From positions 220,621 to 284,620 of the forward strand of contig NMRB01000533.1 of the NCBI GenBank assembly GCA_002633025.1: a stretch of 64,000 nucleotides of DNA, read 5' to 3'. The position numbers were made by a program, and so were the translations under genes. The number at the start of each line of letters is the position of its first letter. The stretch's first letter is position 1. Below, in pieces: positions 1 to 11,734 of the stretch. The DNA is from Notospermus geniculatus. Taxonomy: Eukaryota > Nemertea > Pilidiophora > Heteronemertea > Lineidae. The notes beneath the pieces were generated by a model. That model was not told where the DNA came from, searched no databases, and worked only from the letters and a program-made list of their open reading frames with translations.

Positions 1-79
1 CTTCCCATTCGTAGCATTTTCTGACAGACATAAAACAGCCAAGCTACAGAAGAGCACAAAATTGACACACAAAATGATA

Positions 80-254
80 ATAAGCAAGAAGTCAATCTCC
101 AGAATTCACGAATTTTCGGGGTCTTTTTCAAGTGGAACTTTACAATCTGAAACTCTAGAAAAGAAAAGGTCTTTTCTAGAGTTTCAGATTGTAAAGCTCC
201 ACTTGAAAAAGACCCCGAAAATTCGTGAATTCTGGAGATTGACTTCTTGCTTAT
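80..254. repeat. Near-perfect 175-bp foldback element
   Basis: The left arm (ATAAGCAAGAAGTCAATC...) is repeated in inverse at the right end, with about 80-bp arms and a 5-10 base loop near AGAAAAGGTC. A 12-bp direct repeat AGACATAAAACA lies outside it at 26-37 and 255-266. It is probably a MITE or snapback element. Confidence 0.9.
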
Positions 255-1070
255 AGACATAAAACAAGCAAATTAATTCCTTGATAATCAGCAATCATAG
301 AAGGTTACACCCCACATGTTTTCAACATCAGAGCACAGCTTGCCTCATCGTCAAGCATAATTAATCAGCACTGGAAATTTGTCATCCACGCTTCCTACGA
401 CGGAAGCCGCGGCGTTTCGGTTCATTAAACATTAAATACCACTCCCGATAGATTTTGCCTGAGCTTTCGTCGTTCGTGCGGCGTAAATGATATGTATCCC
501 ATGAGATCTGCTGGAAAAGGTTAGCGTCGATAAGTCTGAGAGTCAGTCGTTAGGATACCGGTCTAAACCTGAGCAGATTTGGTGAAGGGATGTGGCATGA
601 CCTGTTCTCATAGTTTGGTCTAGACTAGTACCTGGTCCTACCGATGGTGTCGCTTTTGAATGGTAGGACCAGTCGTGGCCGCCATTTGTGGAGGAATTCT
701 GACAGTGACGTCACTTGAAAATTTTATGTAAATTATGTAAATTTATTCAATTCTCAATACGGCTGACGTACCAGAATGCAGATAGAAGGTGACCGACCTT
801 TGACCCAGGAAATTCACCAATCACGCCGGGGGTTTTCCATGTTAAAAATAGAAAATCTATCAACATAATAGTTCACATAGTTACCACCAGCGCCAGCACC
901 GACCAATCAGAGGCACGAAGGCGGTTGGCACGCCCGGTCCTAACATATGCAAAAGCCCGATGTAAAATAGTTAGGATCGGGTACCAGTCTAAGTTTGGTC
1001 TCGATGGCCTGCACCTTGTGACGATTGGCCCGATATACAATGGTAACATTTTCTTATCTGCAGCATCACC

Positions 1071-1302
1071 ATGGGCTTGTGTCAGGATGGCGTAGTGAAG
1101 AGGACCTGCCTGCCACTTCTGAGGCTCCGAGTTCATAGGGCATCTAGCCTCGACAGCGCAGGTTATCATTGGCTGTCAGAATGGCCGAGTGGAGACATAG
1201 GCGCCTGCCTCCTCAGAGGTTTCGGGTTCGAATCTCGGATTCATTCGTCGTATGAAAGGAAGGGCGTCTATCTTTGACAGTGCAGGTTTTCTCCGCGCAC
1301 GG
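1071..1302 (+). mobile_element. Tandem pair of tRNA-derived SINE copies (type 1)
   Basis: At 1171-1302 an A-box-like ATGGCCGAGTGG and a B-box GGGTTCGAATC are followed by the family body (GACAGTGCAGGTTTTCTCC). A degraded copy (GGCGTAGTGAAG, then GACAGCGCAGGTT) precedes it at 1071-1166. The tRNA-like head identifies a Pol III SINE; it is not a functional tRNA. Confidence 0.75.
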
Positions 1303-1385
1303 AGCGGCAAAGACGGGAATTGAACCAGTCTACGCCGAGGGAGTGGAGCGGGAAAGATGGGAACCAGCCTAGAACTGTCGTTATT
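1300..1385 (+). repeat. Fragment of a Mutator-like GC-rich MITE (family H)
   Basis: Contains GAGCGGCAAAGACGGGAA and GAACCAGTCTAC, matching the ends of the family H element at 51704-51802. The piece fuses directly to the 3' end of the SINE. Confidence 0.5.
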
Positions 1386-3198
1386 TCTTGAACTACCTCC
1401 CGAAGCCCATCTTGACTTATACCAAGAGTTGTGACATCGCTCCGCCCTCCGACTACGCTCGTACGAAGATATGAGGTAGTACAGACACATGGTAGGCCAT
1501 GATGCCCGCGGCCAGGCTGTAACATAATCAATGACGGAACCATCGGAAGCAACCACCACCAGAATCCTGTGTTTCATAACCTTCTTATTGCCTTTGGAAA
1601 TCATAAGATGAAATTATCACAAATATCGCAGCTCTCGAACGGTTAAATGTTATCGCCCAGTTGATATAAGCGGGGACTGCGGTATTTGTTCAGAAGGTAG
1701 AGTCAATAACATTGTATAGTTAATGAATCGGCTATGTCAACCTAAGACACAGCATCATCGAAGATGCCGTGAGTAAATGAGCGCCGTACGTTTTGTAAGA
1801 TTTCAGGGTGATTTTTTGTTGGTTGGTTCGTTGGTTTTGAAGGCAAGGACTCGTACGGAGAAACTCCAATCTTGACACTAGAGGGTCTTGGGACGAGGTT
1901 TAAACAACACCCTCTAGCATCGTTCGAAGGTTACCATCTTGAAAAGCAGTGCAGCGGAAGGTTAAATGGAGAAATATCTACCAACTGTGATCAGGCTCCT
2001 AACGGTAACTCCATTAGGAGGAGTGATGCGGTCAAACATGGCGGCGACTGATCGCTGACAGTGTCTGATTTGTGTAACGTAGTGGAGAAGATCGGCACTG
2101 TTGTAGAGTTTGGGAGAAACTCAGGTCAGTGACGGTGCCTAACGCTCCCTAATATTGACACGTGCGAGAGATGGAGGACTCGTACGTACGAAGAAAGTAG
2201 TCAGTGACGGTCCGTAATATTGACACGAGCGAGAGATGGCTTTTCAACAGTTCCTTGGCATTTTCTAGTCCTTTGGCTAAGAAAGAGACAGAAAGAGCCC
2301 TTTCCATCCTCCAGCCTCTTTCCATCAGACCTTTCTTCCATCATCTATTCCCCTTTCTGTCAGAATCACCAAACCCTTTCTTACAAAATTCCTCTTATGC
2401 CTCTTTCCCCATCCCTCCATCGAGAACGAGCCTATTTATTCACACCAGGACATCAATAAATCGTCCAGTTAACAACGAGCCTAGCCTAAGTGAATATCGG
2501 CAAAGACGGCATGCCGATCGTTTCCTAGTCGGTAGCTGTACTTGTAGCAGGGAATTCCAGCTTTATATTGCAAGTTTGGCCATAAAGTACCGCCATAGAA
2601 GACAGCTTAGGAGAATATCTTGTTGTAATGGTTATGGACGCCGGTTTATCGCTGCTCACAAAGATAAAACTTGCTTAGGTTTGTTGTGGTAACGAAATAG
2701 CATGGTAATAAGACTAAAATAAATGATACTTCAAGTCACCTTGGCTCATCAAAGAAGATATTTTCCAAATTGTTTGGAGCTAATTAATGAAGATGAGTGG
2801 AAAAAGATGTTCTGCAAATTGCATTTAGTTTAGTTCTCATTGTAGTTCTGATTGTAACATTTGTTTCAAAGTGCTTACTGTGGAATTGCTGGTACAGAAT
2901 TTCTTTTTAGTCCGAAAATGTCCGGAGATATCTTCCCAACAAAGCAACTTTTTTGGATTGTGAGCCACCTCCTCCCCCACCCCACCCGAAAAGAAGAGAA
3001 ATCGCCGAACGAACGGGTATCCCCCGTCACATCTAGCAGACCAAGGCCTAAAATCAGCACACCATGTAGGCATACCGTATAACACACTACTGCCGCCGGA
3101 ATTTCAAACAACAGGCTTCATGAAAAACTGTCCTGGATATTTTTTTTACAAGAAGCGACACTTCCGACAGAAATAGGCCCTACAAAATGTACATTCCA

Positions 3199-3355
3199 AT
3201 AGGAGCCGTTAATCACCAATAGGTGTCACTACGGCTCAGTTCAATGCGGACCCATTCATGGTTGATTGAGCACCAATCAGGAGAATTTTCTATTGTATTG
3301 GTCCGCTAGAACTTGGCTGCCATCTTTTGGCGATAACCGCGGCTGACTGCTCCTA
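3199..3355. mobile_element. MITE family A copy
   Basis: Ends TAGGAGC...GCTCCTA. The body includes CCAATAGGTGTCACTA, TTGATTGAGCACCAATCAGG, and TGCCATCTTTTGG. The same body recurs at 32159-32605 (interrupted) and 45320-45597 (an inverted and a direct copy). Confidence 0.8.
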
Positions 3356-3389
3356 TTTTGACCAGCAAACCCCCGATAGAATTAAATAT

Positions 3390-3511
3390 TAGGGAGGTTT
3401 CGCAAGCGCCCGGTTAGGCCATACGACGACGTTTATCTATTGTGTGGGTATACCCAAACAATAGATAAACGTCGTCGTATGGCCTAACCGGGCGCTTGCG
3501 AAACCTCCCTA
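3390..3511. repeat. 122-bp near-perfect hairpin element
   Basis: The arms (TAGGGAGGTTTCGCAAGCGC...) are 54-55 bp and perfectly complementary, around the loop GTGGGTATACCCA. Outside lie diverged direct repeats (TTTGACCAGC...CCGATAGAA at 3357-3381 and TTTGACCACC...CCGATAGAA at 3514-3540). Confidence 0.9.
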
Positions 3512-4102
3512 TTTTTTGACCACCGACTCCTCCGATAGAAATCCTGCAATTTGATACCGAGTGGAATGCCGATCCTTACTATTTCACTTTACATTACATG
3601 ACCCGCATGTACGGCTCAGATCACCGTATGTGGCCTGATCTCCCCTTCTTAACGAGCTGCCATGACTGACGGTATACATTACGGAGGAATATCCACTTGG
3701 TTTGCGTTGTTGATCCACCGATTTCCACCGGGAGGCCATTTGCGAAAGGTCGCTGCAGTTGACCCTTGATATCTTCCTCCAACATCCCCTGAAAAAATTA
3801 TTCTCAGTCGATTGGTCCCCTGTGGCCGATTGTCAACCAAAGGAGAAGGTGATTGAAGCGACTGAGTAATGTGCGATGCCTGTTGTGAATATGGGAATTT
3901 TTTTGTCTATGAGTGGGTCGGGGTTTGTATCGGGGTGTCGGTGAGGGTCGGATTACTAGCGAGGCCGACAGTCTCAGGTTGCTATCTCAAAGGGTTCAGT
4001 TGATTAGCCAACCATTTGGGACACTCCTTTGCCTGTAATGAATGTAGTCGGATGGCTGTAGACTGTAAATCAGAAATGACCAAACAGAACCGACACCTGT
4101 GG

Positions 4103-4166
4103 CAGATTCTGGTCTGCAGATCTTGGTTTGAGTGAAACCAAATCAAGACCTGCAGACCAGAATCTG
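4103..4166. repeat. Short hairpin
   Basis: CAGATTCTGGTCTGCAG at the left is inverted at the right end, with an inner TTGGTTT/AAACCAA continuation and a 5-base loop. Probably a remnant MITE. Confidence 0.8.
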
Positions 4167-4963
4167 AAACTCAAGCGGGACAGCGATTTCTGGTCTGTAG
4201 TGTAGGCCTACAGCAGCTTGAAATCAATGGAAAAAACTCTGTTGATTCTAGTAGAGGATGAAGTTCATTTTATTCCTGGGCGTCCGTAGTTTCTGATTCA
4301 TGTTTATGTTGCTGTGCCTTGAATAAAAAAGTCACATTGAGAGATGAGAATTGTGCCCAGTGACATTTTGGGATCTGAATAGTCTCATTCTTTTACCATG
4401 AGAGGCTTATCAGAAATCCATTTGTTGTGAAGGCGGTAGGCTTGATATCTCCCGATAGAGTTGGCCATAATCCCCATGGGATATCATCCGTGAAAGGTCA
4501 CCTTGACATATGGAGGGGCAATTTGCCGAGAGTACTTTGGTCCCTTTTACCCCATCAGGGACATCCCCAGATAGTTTATCTGTCAGTTGTGACCGATGAT
4601 GTACTGCCGCGTATGGAGCTCTCAGAATTTGATTTGGATCTTGCCTTCGGAGTTGGAGGAGCCGATGTGTCTCTGAGGGCATATGGGCTCATCATTTGAG
4701 CTTCACCAAAACTCCCGTGAATACGGAACTTCGTGGTGTCGTAACGTTACGACTTCACAGCTAATTTCTGTGGTTAGAGCCTTCGGTATGAAAAGAGACG
4801 TACACCGAAATCGCCGTAAGGTCACAGAGGTCTGGCATTGCTGTGGTCCAGCTTCTCCTGCTGGTGATGGTTGGCATTGCTGACCACACAGCAGGCTGTT
4901 GATATCTCCGAATCGAAGTCCTGACACTGACGCTTACAGTGTAGATGTCACTGAGATTCGCTT

Positions 4964-5035
4964 GCAGCCGCCATCTTGCCAAAATTAGGTCATCACCATG
5001 ACGATGACCTAATTTTGCCAAGATGGCGGCCAGCA
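4964..5035. repeat. Short hairpin with a CCGCCATCTTG end
   Basis: GCCGCCATCTTG plus CCAAAATTAGGTCATC are repeated in inverse after the loop ACCATGACG. AAGATGGCGGC-type words also occur at the ends of other elements here (9011, 42868). Confidence 0.8.
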
Positions 5036-5427
5036 AAACTCATCTGTAGATCTCAGTGAAAATCAGGTCTCTCTTATACATCTGCTATTTTGGTATATCT
5101 CCGTGGACTCCTCCTTCCCACAAGGGCAGCAGGAACTGTTCAGAACATTTCCTGATGGTGTTTATCACATTTATCACAGTTCTTATTGTGCCAGAAATAA
5201 AGGAACACAGCCCGAAGCAAGTCCTTGATTCGGTTGCATCAAAGGCACAGCCATCTTTGAGATCACAATTATACTCCATTAACTGAAGTAATTATCGAGG
5301 CTGGAGAGTCTGTCATGATGTGATGGCCTGAGAGCATGGAACCAGTCCACTCTGATGGAAGAACGACCAGTATTCACTATTCGTTAGTTTTCTCTTCAGG
5401 TTTCTTCTCAAACAGTGGCTTCTGGGT

Positions 5428-5550
5428 AAACGCGCTGCTCCACGTGAGTTTCCACGTGCGAGTTGGTTCTCAATGGCCAATCACCATTGCTGGTCACCTG
5501 ACGAGTTAGCCGAGAAAAACGACTGCCCATAGTTTCTATGGGTTGAGTTC
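5428..5550. mobile_element. MITE family B copy
   Basis: Begins CGCGCTGCTCCACGTGAG and contains CTCAATGGCCAATCACCATTG, a variant of the CTCAATGGGCAATTCACCATT core that defines family B. Other copies: 6985-7747, 8058-8575, 19752-19893, 27028-27196 and 61512-61665. Confidence 0.65.
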
Positions 5551-5744
5551 ATGATGGCTATGGATCCTTTTCACTTCTGGAGGTAGGCTACTAAGAGAGT
5601 GCACTAAGACGTAAAGTGATGCACTTATGTCCAAGAAGCCGAAGGTTCGATACTTGACCCAGTCAACATTTGTGATTTCCCACGACAGTCTGAATGGATC
5701 AAGTGCATGATTGAGATGCTCATTGAGTTCCTCAGAAAGGTTTC

Positions 5745-5990
5745 TGCTGCGACGCGTTAATAGCCTAGTGGTTATCACGTCCGCTTACATGTACATGCAG
5801 CAAGCGAGAGGTCCCGGATTCGAATCCACCCCGGGCCATATGGGATCAATCATCCTTGGCTCTTCATTTCCGTCACATGGGACAGTATTACGTAGTAGTG
5901 GTGACTTGTACCTTGTTCCTTTGCAAGGGCAAGTAAAAGACCCCATCCAAGTGAGGTAGATGTGATTGGAAAGCTTTTCACGGCAAGATG
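5745..5990 (+). mobile_element. tRNA-derived SINE, type 2
   Basis: A-box-like TAGCCTAGTGGTTATC, B-box GGATTCGAATCC, then CCCGGGCCATATGGGATCAA and the 3' body CCTTTGCAAGGGCAAGTAAA. Other copies: 40316-40500 (plus), 41318-41730 (minus, interrupted), 53800-54010 (minus). Confidence 0.8.
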
Positions 5991-6723
5991 GACTGAAATA
6001 GTGCAGGACACTAAAATTCCTAGTTCCTCAGTCATAATGCTTTGATTTCACATTTGCTTCCGCTCCAAAAGCCATCTCGGAAAGAAACGTGCCATCTTCG
6101 TTTCAGGCTCTGCTCTTCAAATGCAAACATAAGATTTTAATCTGGTGAAGCCTTGTGGGCGTATTGAAATTTCCATCCAATATCTTCCACCGATATTCCT
6201 GTGAGCTCAATACAGGACAGTTACAATGTACAACTCCATGTCCGTGATTCTGCACCGTGTGATCGGGCAAAAACCAGATCGCCGGAGATAAATCAACATT
6301 CGTGGATTGATAAACTTTGGATTGGAGATTGTTCTGTCGGAGCAGAGATATTGGAAAACTGATGGAAGGAGAATATTTGAAGCCTGCATCTTCCGTCGGT
6401 GATTTCTTGACATATAGAGATGGCACAATGAAGATACACCGATGAGTGTCTGTCGATTACACCCGTTGTGGTTGGTGCCGAATTAATCTTTTGGTATTCA
6501 TCTGTCAATATGTTTGTCAATATCTTCTGAGTGTTTTGCCCACAGACAACGCTTTGTCAATAGCAACTGTATTGTTGAGGATTTTCCTGGTTTTTTCAAC
6601 ACCATTCAGTGCTTTACTTATAGGCCGTTCTTTTTTCCATGTTTATCATCAGTTTTCATCCTGTTCCTAATTCTTTTTTTGGTGACAGCCCACCAGAGTC
6701 GAAGGCAAAGAAGGCTTAAGCCC

Positions 6724-6841
6724 TAGAATCCATCCGATTTTCGTGCCGCGCGATGTCGCATCCATTGTCCACGACCAACGCGGCGGAAACAAACAATGCT
6801 TTCGAGCGTCTGCGGCAAGAAAATCGCGTGAATGGATTCTT
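6724..6841. repeat. Foldback element with AGAATCCAT ends
   Basis: AGAATCCATCCGATTTTC...GCCGC at the left matches the inverse of GCGGCAAGAAAATCGCGTGA plus ATGGATTCT at the right. The element is about 115 bp. Confidence 0.7.
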
Positions 6842-6842
6842 A

Positions 6843-6986
6843 GCCTGGGGCTGAGTTTACATCGAAGCACACGCGACACGAACACGCAGGCGAACAATGA
6901 CTTCACAAAGGATTCATCCCCATGAAACCTTTGTTCACCTGCGTGTTCGTGTCGCGTGTGCCTCGATGTAAACTCAGCCTTAGGGC
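6843..6986. repeat. Foldback element with 45-bp terminal inverted repeats
   Basis: CTGAGTTTACATCGAAGCAC begins the left arm; the inverse of the left arm ends the element. The arms include CACGCGACACGAACACGC with single mismatches. Confidence 0.85.
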
Positions 6987-7747
6987 GCTGCTCCACCTGA
7001 GCGCGTTTTCGCGTATTGGTTGGCTCTCAATGGGCAATTCACCATTGTTGGTTTCCTTCGACTAAAGGCCTCTTTCCACGGGAGAGTTTTCTCGCGGAAG
7101 CTGACTCTCAGTGGGCAATTCCCATTGTTCCTCACGGCTTAAGGTGCCTCTCCACGTGAGAGTTTTCTTGCGCAAGTTGGCTCTCAATGGGCAACTCAAC
7201 TGTGAGCAGTTGTTTGTGCCACTGGTCTCAGCGTAAGCCGACAGGACACAAACAATGGTGAATTGCCCATTGTGAGCCAATTTCTGCGAGAAAACTGTCA
7301 AGTGGAGCAGCGCCTTAAGGGCGCTGCTCCACCTGAGCGCGTTTTCTCGTAGTTGGCTCTCAATGGGCAATTCACCATTGTTGGTTTCCTTCGACTAAAG
7401 GCCTCTTTCCACGGGAGAGTTTTCTCGGGAAACTGACTCTCAGTGGGCAATTCCCATTGTTCCTCACGGCTTAAGGTGCCTCTCCACGTGAGAGTTTTCT
7501 TGCGCAAGTTGGCTCTCAATGGGCAACTCGACTGCGAGCAGTTGTTTGTGTCATTGGTCCCAGCGTAAGCCGAGAGGACACAAACAATGGTGAATTGCCC
7601 ATTGTGGGCCAACTTCTGCGAGAAAACTCTCACGTGGAGAGGCGCCTTTTGGCTAAGACCAATGACCCAAACGCCTCTCCACAGCTTTCTATGGTTGAGT
7701 TGCCCATAGAGAGCAAACTCGCGCCGGAAAACTCTCACGTGGCGCTG
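6985..7747. mobile_element. 336-bp tandem duplication of MITE family B
   Basis: GCGCTGCTCCACCTGAGCGC starts at 6985 and again at 7321. The two units are near identical across 330 bp and differ by scattered substitutions and short indels (TCGCGGAAGCTG versus TCGGGAAACTG). A third partial end follows at 7650-7747. Each unit contains inverted CTCAATGGGCAATTCACCATT/AATGGTGAATTGCCCATTG blocks. Confidence 0.85.
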
Positions 7748-8057
7748 AAGTGCATCAAATGACCAGAGTATGCTGGCCTACTGTATGTGCCTATTATGTG
7801 AGTCAAGACTTAATCATTGTGCAATAAGTGCTAAGAAAACTTCATCAAACTCAGAAACGTGACATTCACCACGAACACACCGTTCTACAAGCAGTTGATT
7901 TGTGTAGTCGACTCCCGAGCTCAGCCAATCAGTCCTATCCAGTGATCACAGATCACGAGATTGCCTCCTCAGTAATTACCCTTATTACAAGATCACAAGA
8001 GATCAGCCTCGGAGACGAACAGTCTCGTGTCCTGACCTTCAAAATTAAGGTCTAAAC

Positions 8058-8575
8058 GCGCTGCTTCACTTTGAGTTTTTCTCGCACTAGTGGGTAACTC
8101 AACTATGAGCAGTTGTTTGTGTCATTGGTCTGATACAAAAAGAGACAGACACCAAGAGACACCCCCAGGCAGAGGGAGACATTGCCAGACACGAGGAAAC
8201 ACCGCCAGGCACGGGGGGACACCGCCAGACACGAGGAGACTCCGCCAGACACGAGGAGACACCGCCCGGCAGAAGGAGACACCGCCAGACGGGAGAAGAC
8301 AACGCCAGGCACCAAGAGACAACGCCAGACACCAGGAGACACCNCCAGGCAGAAGAAGACACTGCCAGGCGGAAGGAGACACCGCGAGACAGAAGGAGAC
8401 ACCGCCAGACACGGGGAGAGACCGTCAGATACGGAGAGACACCGCCAGACACGAGGAGACAACGCCAGGCAGAAGGAGACACATCAGAGTAAGGAGACAC
8501 AAACAATGGTGAATTGCCCATTGAGAGCCAACTCGCACGAGAAATCTCAAGTGGAGCTGCACCTGAAGACCCTAC
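8058..8575. mobile_element. MITE family B copy interrupted by a minisatellite
   Basis: The left part (GCGCTGCTTCACTTTGAG...GTGTCATTGGTC) and right part (GACACAAACAATGGTGAATT...GTGGAGCTG) are family B sequence. The interior is replaced by the 20-bp array at 8147-8500. Confidence 0.8.
8147..8500. repeat. 20-bp minisatellite, about 17 units
   Basis: Consensus unit GACACCGCCAGACACGAGGA with variants (AGGCAGAAG, AGGCACCAA). All six frames are nearly stop-free, producing five overlapping ORFs on both strands that should not be called genes. Confidence 0.95.
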
Positions 8576-8885
8576 GGAGCCGAAACACGACGCGGCGCAC
8601 CACTCTATTTACATGTACGAGAATAAAGCAGCAACACACAGAATGATCAACCACTGCACTCGATTTTTCACTGCACAGCGACATTTTTTTTGGCATCGAT
8701 GGTAAATAGCAAGATTAGTCATGTATTGGTGGCATAATGCTCAGATTAGCCCTGCGTGGGGCGGATAGCTTCATGAATCAATTTCATGAGGAAAAAACGT
8801 ACAACTGAACGAGGGTTGTACAGTATTCTCAAGGTCACATTGCCAGTATTCTTGCACTGAGATTGGCTTGTTGACATCGAACCAG

Positions 8886-8970
8886 AGTGGTTCCAGTCTT
8901 TGCCGCTGCACTCCCGCGGCGCTACAGTCCGTTCGAGCGCCGCGGGAGTGGAGCGGCAAAGACGGGGCCT
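8886..8970. repeat. GC-rich hairpin of family H
   Basis: GTCTTTGCCGCTGCACTCCC and its near inverse, with CGCGGCGCT/AGCGCCGCG inside. The end sequence GGCAAAGACGGG is shared with 51704-51802. Confidence 0.75.
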
Positions 8971-9421
8971 GATTTTGTCATGTGATATGAGTCAAAGACC
9001 CATTTTTCAAGATGGCCGCCTGGCAGCCATTTTGGAGGTCAGAATTTTGGCGTCTGACCCAACAAGCAAGAGGTTTGAAGGAAGAACTCTACACCAAAGT
9101 TATAACAGGGAACACTGGCTTCAAATTCATCCTGACGTGTTTGATATCACCACGGCAATGTTTAATAGATTAACTTCCATTGAGAATTGCCAGAGATAAT
9201 TAACTTCACTTTTCATACACATAATGGCGGCAGTTTCTGCTACAGTGTTCCTGACTGATTGCTTATCACCCTGGGGACGTTTGTTATGAAATTATGAATT
9301 TTTCAGGAATTTTGAAATTAACGGAGGTGAAAAATGACAAACAATTGCGTTAGAGTAAATGCCTTCAATGTACAACGATTTTGATATGAATTTGCTGGTA
9401 CACGTTTCACCGAGAGAGCAT

Positions 9422-9845
9422 GGGCTGTCTGAGTGGCGCAGTGGAGACATCGACGCCTCTCACCTCTGAGTTTCCGGGTTCGATCCCTGGTTGGACTCGA
9501 TACTCATGTAATAGAGAGGGCGACTCTCTCTGACAGCGCAGGTTTTCTCCGGACACTCCGGTTTCCTCAGTTCATTAAAGATAATGTATCACGACTTCAT
9601 TGTTTACATTCAATGTTTGTAAACATTGATGTTTACATTACGGTACGTTATTTTTGACTTTTCGGACATGCCAACTCACCAAATTTTATACGTTCAGTAT
9701 CAACAGAATTTCTAGATGGACATGCCACCAACAAATTACTCATAAGACAAAGAAAGACTGGACATAAACAAACAAAATGTAAATAAACAATGATTTTTGT
9801 GGTCCGCGAAAATACCAGTGATACATTATCTTTAAATTCGCCCAA
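9422..9845 (+). mobile_element. Type 1 SINE split by an inverted-repeat element
   Basis: The SINE head has GTGGCGCAGTGG (A box), GGGTTCGATCCC (B box), then GCAGGTTTTCTCCGGACACTC. It is interrupted near 9577 and its 3' end (AAATTCGCCCAATGTTG) resumes after 9833, by comparison with the copy at 46225-46400. Confidence 0.7.
9577..9833. mobile_element. 257-bp MITE inserted in a SINE
   Basis: AAAGATAATGTATCAC at the left end and its exact inverse GTGATACATTATCTTT at the right end. An AT-rich interior contains inverted ATTGTTTACATT/AATGTAAATAAACAAT blocks. Confidence 0.85.
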
Positions 9846-9879
9846 TGTTGTCTATAGTGCTAACAATGCCGTATTTGGT

Positions 9880-10040
9880 ACTTAACTCCCGAGTCAATAG
9901 GTGATTGGCCAATTTGAAAGTGTTTACCAGTCAATCACTAACGCCATTGGACGAACGCTACTGGACCGTTGACGAATTAGCCAATCAAATTACTCATTGG
10001 AGTGCATGGTATTAGCCAATCATCTCATTGATGTACATGT
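9880..10040. other. Cluster of CCAAT/ATTGG words
   Basis: At least six CCAAT boxes in both orientations (GATTGGCCAAT, GCCATTGG, TAGCCAATCA twice, CTCATTGG). It may be a repeat remnant or a regulatory cluster; no gene start is recognised nearby. Confidence 0.35.
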
Positions 10041-10247
10041 AGGTGAATCAATGGCAGACGCATTCTCAAATTATATTTATTCATGGACTCGGCACACTTC
10101 ATCAACTCAGGATTCCAACAGCATCGTTTTCAGATAATGACACCTGGTGGCTGCAGCGGTTGGTTGCAAGGTTTGTTTTAACGGTCGGTCTTCGATACTG
10201 CCGGATGCTATTGACAGGTAATCTGATAATGCTGCTAATCCTTAAAG

Positions 10248-10938
10248 NNNNNNNNNNNNNNNNNNNNNNNNNNNNNNNNNNNNNNNNNNNNNNNNNNNNN
10301 NNNNNNNNNNNNNNNNNNNNNNNNNNNNNNNNNNNNNNNNNNNNNNNNNNNNNNNNNNNNNNNNNNNNNNNNNNNNNNNNNNNNNNNNNNNNNNNNNNNN
10401 NNNNNNNNNNNNNNNNNNNNNNNNNNNNNNNNNNNNNNNNNNNNNNNNNNNNNNNNNNNNNNNNNNNNNNNNNNNNNNNNNNNNNNNNNNNNNNNNNNNN
10501 NNNNNNNNNNNNNNNNNNNNNNNNNNNNNNNNNNNNNNNNNNNNNNNNNNNNNNNNNNNNNNNNNNNNNNNNNNNNNNNNNNNNNNNNNNNNNNNNNNNN
10601 NNNNNNNNNNNNNNNNNNNNNNNNNNNNNNNNNNNNNNNNNNNNNNNNNNNNNNNNNNNNNNNNNNNNNNNNNNNNNNNNNNNNNNNNNNNNNNNNNNNN
10701 NNNNNNNNNNNNNNNNNNNNNNNNNNNNNNNNNNNNNNNNNNNNNNNNNNNNNNNNNNNNNNNNNNNNNNNNNNNNNNNNNNNNNNNNNNNNNNNNNNNN
10801 NNNNNNNNNNNNNNNNNNNNNNNNNNNNNNNNNNNNNNNNNNNNNNNNNNNNNNNNNNNNNNNNNNNNNNNNNNNNNNNNNNNNNNNNNNNNNNNNNNNN
10901 NNNNNNNNNNNNNNNNNNNNNNNNNNNNNNNNNNNNNN
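10248..10938. other. Assembly gap (Ns), 691 bases
   Basis: A run of N. Long frames spanning it are artefacts. It may hide upstream exons of the gene ending at 13497. The base right after the gap begins a family J repeat. Confidence 1.
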
Positions 10939-11020
10939 AGGTATTGGAGAATGATGCAATCTTTGCCGGTGGCGCCGGCTGTCGACAAAAAGTGGCAATA
11001 CAGTGGCCCTTTAAAAACTT
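10939..11020. repeat. Family J repeat, partial (gap-truncated)
   Basis: Contains GGTATTGGAGAATGATG and GCCGGTGGCGCCGGCTGTCG. Related copies lie at 29190-29300 and 38083-38155, both with GTCGACAGCCGGTGCCACCG or a close variant. Confidence 0.6.
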
Positions 11021-11579
11021 CACAAAACACGTTTTCTCTTCACTGTTCGTCACCCAATTTGGAATTGACCTTGACCTTCGAATGAATAGAAACGTCGCCA
11101 TCCAAGCTTAATTGCCCAAAATAGACGGATGAAAATCTTTTAGTGGGTCATATCTTGTATCCAGTCTGTGTGGAATTGAAAAGCTCTCCTCATCATGAAC
11201 CGTGGCTAATGGCCCGTTCATTTCAATACAAGCTGGATGGGTTTGAGTACCAATATTGGCTTGGTTAGAGTAGCAGACGCTGCAGAAGGAATCATAATGA
11301 CGTAAACAAACGAGTGCATTTTGCGAATCAAAGTCAATCAGTTTCCCTTTGCGACAAGGTGCAGTGTAGTTGACTACACTGCGTCTTTTGGAATGCGGGA
11401 CACAAAATTTCATGTCTGTGAGATTATGTCAGTTAGAAAATCTCATTGACATGAGCTCCTAAAGCTGACACGAGATAGTATTTTATGAGCCGTGTCGCGC
11501 CGTCTACGTGCAATTTTCAGAGATATGGCTCGCAGATAGGTCGATCTCACACTGAGAGTTCTGTATGTGTGCTGCTAGC

Positions 11580-11734
11580 TTAAGCGGGTGATCCACTGTC
11601 GCGATTTGGGCTTGAGACGGGGTTGCGGTCCCTTGCGATCGCCTTATATGGCAATCGGAAGTCCTTATATGGTAACCGCAAGGGAACGCAACCGCGTCTC
11701 AAGCCAAAATCGCGACAGTGGATCACCCGCTTTA
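11580..11734. repeat. 155-bp hairpin element
   Basis: AGCGGGTGATCCACTGTCGC is exactly inverted at the right end, and the arms extend through CTTGAGACG and GGTTGCG. The loop carries two CCTTATATGG words. Confidence 0.9.

Noticed and set aside
1171-1250. tRNA gene
   Set aside because: The boxes are present but stems do not pair, and the sequence continues into a dispersed SINE body.
8099-8646. Five overlapping ORFs on both strands
   Set aside because: Products of the 20-bp minisatellite with no stop-containing unit in most frames.
10043-11101. ORFs of 260-300 codons around 10.0-11.1 kb
   Set aside because: They run through the N gap; only ends of 20-70 residues are real sequence and those lie in repeats.
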